The position numbers and the translations under genes were made by a program. The notes below the pieces were generated by a model. The model worked only from the letters and a program-made list of their open reading frames with translations, was not told where the DNA came from and did no database searches. Below are positions 55,421 through 64,000 of a stretch of 64,000 nucleotides of DNA, in pieces. Source of the DNA: Aelia acuminata. Lineage: Eukaryota > Arthropoda > Insecta > Hemiptera > Pentatomidae. The stretch's first letter is position 1, and the number at the start of each line of letters is the position of its first letter. Where the stretch lies: positions 185,419,994 to 185,483,993 of the forward strand of contig OU426978.1 in the NCBI GenBank assembly GCA_911387785.2, given 5' to 3'.

Positions 55421-57336
55421 TATTTTTACATTAAATGATGTAAAAGGAACATGTACAGAAATGTTTAGTCATAGTGCAGTAGCTAGGGACAATAAACTTT
55501 GATCACTGGTAGTCTGTATTTGGTGCAGTAAAAATTTAAATTGAAAAGTAGCTGTCTTACTTTTTCAACATGACCATTCACTTCATAAAAAAATTAATCA
55601 CAGCCACCAAGCAACAATAAATGCTATTGAGGTTTTGGGACATTGAAAAGGAGGTAAGTGCCAAAAAATAATTTTGTCCCGAGACCAATAGTGTTGACAT
55701 TAGGCAAACTTTCTTTTATGTTTTCAATGAACACTATTTCAAACAAATAGCAAATACAAAATTACAACCAGGTTAATTTAATGATCACAAGATTGAACTG
55801 AATTATCACATCTGTTTAACCTTCTCTAAAGAGGATGTATATAACACTTTCTATCTCCTATCATTTAGTTTTGAGCAATTTCACAAGAGTCCACTTTAGA
55901 TAACAGAATCACAATTTGCTGTGAAAAGGAGACAAGCCGCAGCCTGGTTGATACTTCAACCCTATGTCTCTCACTTCAAGTGCCTTTATTTATTTATTAT
56001 TTATCAATATGAACTCATTTAAAAATTCTGGATACAAATTTCACAGGCGGATTTATCAAAAATTAAAACAAAACCAGCCTTCAATTAAATGTAAGAATGG
56101 GACAGCAAAAAAGTTTTCAAGTAGGAAAAGTATAACAGTTTCATAGATATACATAGGTAGGTATGAGCTTGAAGAGCTATAACACCAAAGGGGGGGGGGG
56201 AAGATTTACTTCATGTGTTGGATTTCATGGATGCAAAATATTATGCATTTTAAAAAAATATTTGCAAATAATCACTGAATATTTAACAATATAATACCTT
56301 AATAATACCAAAAGGTGTGTTTTTGTTATTTATTGACGCCCTTAATATATTATTTGCTTCTCTTAAAATATTCCAGTTTTGGCACTTATCTCCTTTTCTG
56401 TGTCAATGCCTCAATTGTGACTTTAGTCTTGCATTGTATGTCTTGTCTTTCTGGACTTAACGGTATGCATATGTATTGCTAAGTCCTTGCTCTCATTGTC
56501 CACTAGCTATACAATTAAAACGAAAATACCAAAATATATTGTGCTCTGTCTAGTTACTCAATAATTCTAATTTCATTCAGTTGTTATAATTAATGTTGGT
56601 TATTTATGCAATTTATGGTATTAAAATGGAAGTACAACATTTTTCATGTTAAATGTTTATAACTTTTTCTTAAATGAAATAAAATATTTATTTCAATGTA
56701 AAATTAAGCATATTTTCTTTCTCATTACTACTACACATAGTGCATATATTTCATTCAAAGGTTAAGAATTTAAATTAAAAAGTCCTTCTTAGGACTTAAA
56801 CACTGGATATTGTATTCAAGATTTTTGTTCTATAAATAATACTCAGCACTCATTATAGTTAGCATCTTTTTTTTTCTTTAGCTTTATCGATGGCATTTTG
56901 CCCAAGAGTTTTCATTGTTCATTTGTCAGGGTCATCAACGTCATTTAGAGTTTCCCCCTTTTTTCTACTGATGCAAAATATTTGTATGTAAAGATTCTAT
57001 AGTCTTAATCATATACTAATATTATCCATATATTAATTATAAATACTTATATAATAACCCGAAAAAAAAAAAAACACATAGTAAAAAAATAATTATATAG
57101 TTTATAACTGTAAATAGTAATAAATAAGTGGTTAAAACATTATTTAAAAGCAAAAAGCTGAACAAAGATTGATATATCATCAAAATTACATTAAAACTTT
57201 TTACACTTTTGAAGTCTCCAATACTCACAAATTCGGCTCATAGTAGTCAAAAATTTCTGATGTTGGAAATCAAGAATAGTTGTTATAAATTTTAATAACA
57301 TAATTTGAATTAAAATTTTACATAGTTTATATAGTA
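55421..57336. other. Intergenic, nothing recognised
   Basis: AT-rich. The plus-strand frame at 55964-56146 resembles no family. G run at 56191-56200. Confidence 0.5.
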
Positions 57337-58217
57337 GGGGAGAGCGGGGTTGGTTGGCAACAGTTTTCACTTTTTTGATTGTTGAGTCGTTCCTGTTAAA
57401 ATAATCCCAATGGGGCTGATACCACTGTAAACTCCAAGTATTAGAGTACTTCAAGTATTTTTTTCACAACATAATATTTAATACTAAGATCATAGAAAAT
57501 TGAAGAATTCGTCAATCCATAGTACGCCAATTAACCCCCTATGTGGGGCAGGTTGGCCTAGAAGGTGGGGTTGTTTAGCCATCTCATTCAAGTACTGCCT
57601 GACACATATTATTTTTATTAAAAGCTGCACTATAATGGTATAATCATTTTGAATCGGTTTTTAACAGCTTTTAAGGGAAAATAGAATGAAGATAGAAGTT
57701 TAGACTGTCGTCACTTTTCGCATAAGAAAAATTGCTCTCATCTTCCTCGCTGGAACTAAAGACAATTGGTAGTTTCACCTTTGATTATGTTTACCTTGCT
57801 TTTGTGAATTGCTACTGCGCCAAAAAAAAAGTTGAAGAGAGCCAACTAACCCCACAGGAGAGATCATATGAAAGATGACTGCCAGGACAGGGGAGAAAGA
57901 TCATACAAGAAACTGGTTAATCGAAAGGTTAGGTTTTTCAAAGGAGTTTGGGGCTATGTGAACAGAATCGGAGTCAAATGTTTTTCCATGCCTTTAAACC
58001 AACTTTACTGAAAATATAAAAATTTACTTACATGTAAAATCAATCAATGAAGCACACTCTTATTTACACTGTCAGCATCGGATTGAAAACTCATGACAAG
58101 ACTCCCGAGGTCGAGCGGGTCACATGGTACAATGGTGGAGCCTTCACAACAGGTGTGACCGAAAACTATAAGCCAATGGCCAACCTACCCCCTATGCCAA
58201 CCAACCCCACTCTCCCC
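57337..58217. mobile_element. 881-bp TIR element with GGTTGG-type ends
   Basis: Left end GGGGAGAGCGGGGTTGGTTG, right end CAACCAACCCCACTCTCCCC, flanked by TA (57335-57336 and 58218-58219). Additional subterminal copies such as GGGGCAGGTTGGCC, GGTGGGGTTG and CCAACTAACCCC lie inside. No transposase frame. Superfamily not assigned. Confidence 0.8.
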
Positions 58218-58361
58218 TATTGAATTTTTAAAATAATTTTTCTACAGAAGAACATTGAAAAATAAGTAACACATGATATGAAATATAAATATTTTATTGA
58301 AAATTATATAAACAATGTAAATACTGATGAATTTTATCCCTTGATGTGACACTGAAGTATA

Positions 58362-59921
58362 CAGTGGGCAAAAAAAGTATTCGTACGCCCCATTTTTTGG
58401 TCAGAACAGTCACTGCAATGGTTGTAGCTTGAAATAATGGCATATATCAATTACAAACTTAATTTTATGTTAGTATTATGCAGCACCAAAATTCTAAATC
58501 TGATACAAATTTATTGACATTAATATTTTAGTAATTTGTAAGCAAAAAAAGTATTCAACACAAGGGATAGTATCAATGATACGATAATTGTTCCTATCAG
58601 AACGGTGCTTGAACCTGCTATCTATAATTCTTTACTCCTAAGGATCGAAGGATAATAATCCATGAGAAACAGTTTGTCCAGTTAATTACTAAACAATATT
58701 TCTTCGGCAATGGGTTGCAGGTCAAAAGAATTGAGTTTTGAAACATTTTCAGCTGGGTTTAAGTTTCCGGTACATTGGGAGAGAAGGTTGGAGTACCTCA
58801 TACTACAGTGCAATTATAAAAAAAAAAATTAAATCCGGATCAGTGGACAATAAAACAACTCTTACTGACAGTGTGAGAATCTCGGGAAATTGTTCATAAA
58901 GTGGCGAAAAATCCCAAAATAAGTGCTCGAGAGATGTCGGAACACAACGCATCAGCTTATGGAAAATCTGTAACCCCCCAAACCATGAGGAGTCGGGTGC
59001 ATGAGGCTGGCTATAGGGGTGGAGCGGCAAGAAAGAACCCTTTTATAAATGAAAAACACAGAAAGAAAAGATTTGAATTTGCGCGAGAGCATGTTCATAA
59101 ATGCTACACATTTTGGGAAAATGTGTTGTTTTCAGATGAAAGCAAATATAATATATTTGCATAAAATTTTTTTGGAGGAAAAAAGGGAAGGCTTTCAAAC
59201 CCCAAAATCTAGAACCCACTGTGAAGCACAGAGGGGGCAGTGTCATGGTTTGGGGATGTATAAGTGCCAAAGGAGTTGGTAAATTAGCCTTTATAGACAG
59301 TAATATGAATGCTGACAAACATATTGATGTGTTGTGACATAATTTAAGTGTGAGAATGTTAGAAATGCAGAGTACATATATTTTTCAACAGGACAACGAT
59401 CTCAAGCACACGGCCAAAAATAACCAAAGAATGGTCTCTATAAAATGCTCAAAACACACTCACAATCACCGGATCTTAATCCAATTGAACATTTATGGGC
59501 GCTCCTGGAATCAAAAGTCCGAAAGAATTGTTGTTTCTCTCAAAATAAGTTAATAAATCGTCTAAAGAAAGCTCGAGAAGAAATTAGGCAAGAGGAGAAC
59601 AAGAGGCTTGTGGAATCAACGCCAAGAAGACTCAAAGCTGCGATGAATGCAAAAGAGTTCCCTAAAAAATACTAAACCTAATATAGACTGATATTTATTA
59701 AATTTTCTTTGGGTTAGATAAGTGTACGAATATTTTTTTGCACTTCAAATTTGAATATTATGATATTATTCTTACGAAATGAGTTATGAAATTTTATATT
59801 TTGTACAAGTAATGCAAAATTAAGTTTCTAATAGTTATCTATTGTTACTTCATGTTGAAAACATAAATAAAAATATTTTTTACTGAAAAATGTGGTGTAC
59901 GAATACTTTTTTTGCTCACTG
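58362..59921 (+). mobile_element. Tc1-like transposon (1560 bp) with broken transposase
   Basis: Ends CAGTGGGCAAAAAAAGTATT and AATACTTTTTTTGCTCACTG, TA at 58360-58361 and 59922-59923. Near full length, contains one transposase gene with frame damage. Confidence 0.93.
58710..59675 (+). pseudogene. Tc1-family transposase, frameshifted
   Basis: Likely start at 58710 (MGCRSKELSFETF, the usual Tc1 beginning), then at least three frame changes. Visible: EMSEHN...TPQTMRSRVHEAGYRG (paired-like DNA-binding), LFSDESKYNIF (first Asp), SVMVWGCISAKGVGKLAFID, YIFQQDNDLKHTAK (second Asp), and SPDLNPIEHLWALLESKVRK (Glu of DD34E) to the stop at 59675. A C-terminal Lys/Arg-rich tail follows. Inactive. Confidence 0.93.
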
Positions 59922-59923
59922 TA

Positions 59924-61398
59924 TATTTAAACTTTAAATTAATTTTTTTAATGATAAAGAATTCCTCTTTAAATTATTTTCCTTGTGGCTGATAAAACCT
60001 CTAAGGTAATAATTCTTTAAAACCTAACGTTCTTGGGTTTCTATACTTTTCCCAGGAAAAATCAATAATTAAAATAACAATTTTGTACATTTTAGGGATT
60101 TTAGGTGCCCTCCCTCTGCACCCTATGCTAATCAACACCTGTATATTCTGTTTATTACACTCTAGATTGGTCAATTTCACACCTAAAACATATAATAACA
60201 TCATATTCTACATTTAGCACAACTTTTGAAACAACTTCAACAACACACAAAACAACTTCTAAATTGTTTTAAGACAAATAAAAAAAAAGATTTTGTTCAT
60301 GTTAGCTTGTAAAATTATGTCAATAATAAAAAAAGATCTCATGCAATAACTAATTTAATAGCAGTCATTAAAAATTCTTCTGAGGAAACATATAAAGCAA
60401 TTAAATAAAAATAATAATTCAATTGATTTGTATACAAAAAGATAAATAAATTAATTAAAAAATTAAGCAATAAGTTATAAAGAATAAAAAAATACATACA
60501 AAGTGAATTACAGAGAAGTAACAATACAACTAGTGAAAATGATTAAACCTACATGAGAGGAGGGAGGAAGGCAAACATTATGGAAATCATATAAACATTT
60601 GTGCAGCTGGATAAAAATAGAGTTTGTTCTCAGTCTTACTACTGCATGTACAGTATTGCTATACTGTAGTTAGATTTATGAATGGTTCGGGAATTTATTT
60701 ATGAATGAATGGCTCAAATTTGTTTTCAAGTGTGTACATATCTTTTAGAAAATATATTTACAATTTACTTTGTGCTCTGTGCTTTTTTGCTTTAGGTATG
60801 CCAGTGACTTATAGTGGTTGAAAATTAACTGTTTTTAATTATTTACTGAAGTTTAATTAAATTACCATTAAATTTTCAATCACTAAGGTGATCATTAATG
60901 AATTGTATATTATGATATGAGACATAAGTATGTATAGGCAATAAAGCATTAAAATAATAAGCAAGGCAATAAACATAAATATAGTATATTTATTATAAAA
61001 AGGATGTTCTAACCATGTTCCTTTTTTGTTTTTCTTTTATCTATCAAATGATATCAAAACTTGTTCATCCCTTCAGAAAATTTCATCAAATGTCCGACAC
61101 TGTTACATACATTTTTTGAATATCTATAATATTCCTGTACTTAGTAAATAGTCTGTGACACTTTTTTGGCTTGTACTTTTAAAGAACATAGTTCCAACAA
61201 ATCATTTTGAGTAATGATATGTATGTATAAAAAAATTATTCTTAAAATCTGTTACTTATCAACCATTAAAAGAACCTCAGGTACCTAAAGCAAAAAGAAA
61301 CTCTTATATTCATATCACATATCGAAACCCTTATCACTGAAAAAAAAATACATTTTTTGCTTAATTTGATGGATAGCTCGCTTCCCACAATACTAGAA
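59924..61398. other. Intergenic, nothing recognised
   Basis: AT-rich. The stretch 61045-61175 is repeated at 62000-62130 (separate entry). Confidence 0.5.
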
Positions 61399-62130
61399 AA
61401 AAAAAAAAAAAAAAAACCTGTACCACTACAACCCATAAAGGGTCTTGGGTGCAGTACTATGTAAGGAAGAGTACTGTTTCTTGGTCAGCGGTCGTGCAAG
61501 GAGGTGATTTGACCGTGATCACGCTCAACCGCCAGGTTCTTTCCCCTTAATTGAAAAATTAAGGGTACCCACTTTATAGAGGCTGGGTTGGCCCCAGGAG
61601 GGTCTCTCGGCCCACGAGACGAACTGTGGCGAAGAATAAAGATATCATAAGCCATGTCAGATTCGAACTCGGGACCTTAAGCACAGCAGTCCACTGCCTT
61701 ACCAGTGGGCTACCCCGCTCCTTCCACAATACTAGCCTATAACAAAACATAAAAACATTTTATTTAATGAAAATAACGCAAGTTTTGCGGGATTCAAGCT
61801 TATTCATCAAATAAAGTAAAATAATTAGGTAAGTTTTTTCTCAGATATGAGGGTTTCATTCCAGGTCATCAATATGTGTTATTCATATATTAAAATGCAA
61901 AGCTTACTGTAGCAAATATAAAGAACATACATATTTGACTAATTTATATAATGGTATGATATACGGCTAGTGTAAAACATATAAGACCACCTTGAAAAGT
62001 TCTCAAATGATATCTCAACTTGTACATCCCTTCAGAAAATTTCATCAAATGTCCAACAATTTAATCTAAATTATCTGTCAATGTTCCTGTACTTATTAGT
62101 CTCTGACACTTTTTCGGTTTATATTTTTGA
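61045..62130. repeat. Pair of about 130-bp direct repeats
   Basis: 61045-61175 and 62000-62130 share TCAAATGATATC, CATCCCTTCAGAAAATTTCA, TCAAATGTCC, TTCCTGTACTTA and GACACTTTTT in the same order with scattered differences. They flank the SINE at 61418-61722. Confidence 0.7.
61418..61722 (-). mobile_element. tRNA-derived SINE
   Basis: The minus-strand head GGAGCGGGGTAGCCCACTGG contains A box TAGCCCACTGGTAAGG (61697-61712). B box GAGTTCGAATCTG is at about 61658-61670. The body includes GGGTTGGCCC-type and ACCCAAGACCCTTTATGG sequence. It is bounded on the far side by a 20-base A run on the plus strand (T run on the element strand). Not a functional tRNA: there is no acceptor-stem pairing. Confidence 0.7.
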
Positions 62131-62890
62131 TGAAAGTACTAAAAAAAAAGAATCAAACAATATTTCAATTATGTGGTTCTAGAGGACTATCAAAAAGTCA
62201 TTACTATCCCCTAGACCAACCCAATGACAGACAGTTAAGTTGTTCAACATAAAAATTAAATTAATAATTAAATGAGGGAAAAGTATTGGAACCCCCAGAA
62301 TAAACATTTGTTGTCTATTATGCCCAGAGATTAAAAGCAAATGACATAGTAGTTTGCAGCAGTGAACATTTTATTTCCATTATGAGCAACTAGTATGAGG
62401 GTTGTTTGTTAGCTAACACCAGTCATAAAGTAGGATAAAAAGAATGGGGACAATTAAAGAAGGATGGGATAAAAAGAAACTAGAATTATGCCTGAAATAC
62501 AAACTTAAAGATAAATCAGCAAAAATGTAACCAAAATCATGACTTTCATTTAACATTAATAAAATTTAATGAAGATGGTGCTGTATGTGGAAAAGTCTAA
62601 ACCAATCTGGGATTAGTTGCCTAGAAACTTGCCACTGAGTATTCAGAGACCACTGGTATTAGTAGTACCATAGAGAGAAACAATGAGAAGGTGTCAGTTT
62701 CCTTTCTTAAAAAAAAAAAATTATAACATCTGCAGACCTTTGTTAATGGGTTGAAATGAAGTATATCCATATAAGCAAGGGATAATAATAACCATCCCTA
62801 GATTTTTAAAAATGTCATAAATTCATAGATGCATGTAAAATAGAAAAAAAACGTATTGAAATTGAGGTGATGGATGTAACTGTCTGACTT
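61723..62890. other. Intergenic, nothing recognised
   Basis: AT-rich DNA containing the second member of the direct-repeat pair; no frame supported. Confidence 0.4.
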
Positions 62891-62899
62891 GCGTCAGAT

Positions 62900-63298
62900 G
62901 AGGTTGAAGAGACCAATGAATTGCTTCATTAGGTTAATCTTCGGTGTCTCCAGGCACTCCCACGTCTCCAGTTGGTAAGCTGAATTGAAGTGGCTCTACC
63001 CAGATTTTCATCAGTAATACATACTGGATGTGCATCTTTTCTGAACCTTCAGAAACAACAAGCCTCTATACATTCTCTAAATACTAGATCTCAAACCTCT
63101 AGCCTGTATATCCTTTTCCACCGAACTGCCTACGTTACAAAATTCTTTATCATCCGTGCTGCCACCTTCTGGAATTTCTTACTTGTTTATATCCGTAAAA
63201 CTACATCCCTCACTTCCTTTAAAACTCAACTATTTCGCCACCTCCTTAATCTTCAATCTTCTGTAAATATGCAAAATATTGAAACCAACGTAGAATAG
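62900..63298 (+). pseudogene. LINE ORF2 C-terminal tail (CR1/jockey-like)
   Basis: The open stretch reads ...HRTAYVTKFFIIRAATFWN then FLLVYIRKTTSLTSFKTQLF and RHLLNLQ, stop at 63298. This is the final block of CR1/L2/jockey-type LINE proteins (RTxxxxNSFFxRxxxLWNxLPxxIRxxxSLxSFKxxLxxHL). The RT core is absent; the reading frame upstream is not continuous. Confidence 0.7.
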
Positions 63299-63720
63299 AT
63301 ATTTATTTGATTCCTTATAGCTTTTAAGCTTAAAAGCTGATCAATTTTTTTTCATTCATTATACAAATGTTTTTAGTTTTATTTTTCAAAATTCTGTCTC
63401 AGTTTTTTTCTCTTCTGTGATTATTTTATATCTTAATTCTTATTATTTTTCTTTTTTTTTCAACTAGCGAGACAAATGGCTCTTACTTTGTTCGAGTCTG
63501 TTATTCTCACTAGCTCAAAAGTTGAGAAGCTGATCAAATTTTTGTATTCAATATCAAAATTTTTTGTTCGTATTATATCTTTAGTTTCTTCCTTGCTTTT
63601 TTTTTAGCTTTACTTCATATTTTAATTTTTAATCTTTTTACTTTTTTTACTGCATTTTAGTGCCATACATCCTCTACCACAAAGAAAAAAAAATCATAAC
63701 CAAATCTTGCTAATAAAAAT
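63299..63720. other. Pyrimidine-rich intergenic DNA
   Basis: TTTTTCTT-rich low-complexity sequence, possibly the 3' flank of the LINE fragment. Nothing else recognised. Confidence 0.4.
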
Positions 63721-63724
63721 TAAA

Positions 63725-63728
63725 TGCT

Positions 63729-63764
<36 letters not shown>

Positions 63765-63770
63765 AGCATG

Positions 63771-63842
<72 letters not shown>
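63725..63842. repeat. (AT)n microsatellite with perfect hairpin
   Basis: ATGCTACTTTATATATAT...ATATATAAAGTAGCAT (63725-63770) is an inverted repeat whose core is (AT)n; a second (AT)n tract runs 63776-63842. Confidence 0.95.
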
Positions 63843-63846
<4 letters not shown>

Positions 63847-63874
63847 GCGTTTGGTTTCAAAACAGGTTACATCT

Positions 63875-64000
63875 GTTTTTTCCAAACAATTTTTTTTTTC
63901 ATTTAATTCAAGTTTATAATATAATTATTAATTCAAGTTTATATATATATATATAAATCCATTTTTTCCAAACAATTTTTTTTTTTCATTTAATTCAAGT
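63875..64000 (+). repeat. Direct duplication at window end
   Basis: TTTTTTCCAAACAATTTTTT followed by CATTTAATTCAAGT occurs at about 63877-63912 and again at about 63964-64000, separated by AT-rich sequence with AATTCAAGTTTATA repeated. May be the start of a tandem array that leaves the window. Confidence 0.8.

Noticed and set aside
59043..59318. 91-codon minus-strand frame
   Set aside because: Antisense shadow of the Tc1 transposase.

Overview
This is a eukaryotic, AT-rich, intron- and transposon-laden chromosome segment, almost certainly from an arthropod (probably an insect). I cannot name the species from sequence alone. The only host gene I can support is a complete alpha-1,6-fucosyltransferase (FUT8; Drosophila FucT6 type) on the minus strand. 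It is spread over 11 coding exons from 50417 down to 25069, and every splice phase closes to give a 587-residue protein with the expected parts: N-terminal membrane anchor, coiled-coil stem, GT23 catalytic domain with the HxRRTD motif, and C-terminal SH3 domain. Its last exon is short (25069-25143) and is separated from the rest of the SH3 domain by a 1.6 kb intron.

Left flank (1-25 kb, downstream of FUT8): a 5'-clipped RNase-H-bearing LINE (1-1910); a non-autonomous Helitron (1921-3277); a solo LTR and a decayed Ty3/gypsy integrase remnant (3.7-5.1 kb); a family of about 1 kb elements with subterminal inverted repeats and internal tandem repeats (7.05-8.9 kb, 14.4-15.4 kb, 16.1-17.35 kb); tRNA-derived SINEs (10.65 kb, 15.65 kb); a 1.1 kb TIR element (10891-12010); a LINE reverse transcriptase ruin (12.4-13.4 kb); and a MITE (15506-15647). 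From 17.4 to 25 kb I see only AT-rich, gene-poor DNA.

FUT8 body (25-50.4 kb): the introns hold a deleted mariner (25.9-26.25 kb), a piggyBac-like element inside a SINE (27.5-28.26 kb), a very large inverted repeat carrying a later LINE insertion (30.95-33.13 kb), a solo LTR (33519-33894), Helitron copy B (34601-35694), LINE remnants, a TIR-complete IS630/mariner-type deletion derivative (37471-38322), a 61-bp perfect inverted repeat bounding a Penelope-like hammerhead-type motif (39630-39959), and Helitron copy C with an LTR nested inside it (44111-46172).

Right flank (50.4-64 kb, upstream of FUT8): three LINE ORF2 remnants, a 35-bp minisatellite, a pogo/Tigger-like MITE, an unassigned 0.88 kb TIR element, a Tc1-like element with a broken transposase, a tRNA-derived SINE, and an (AT)n tract next to a short duplication.

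I found no tRNA, rRNA, CRISPR array or prokaryotic operon. The best candidates for something not routinely described are: the Helitron family, whose 3' hairpin covaries between copies and which supplies an unoccupied paralogue of an LTR target site; the hammerhead-like motif bounded by a perfect inverted repeat; the large intronic inverted repeat; and two in-phase candidate alternative 3' exons of FUT8. All were found by reading the sequence. No alignment, folding or database search was run.
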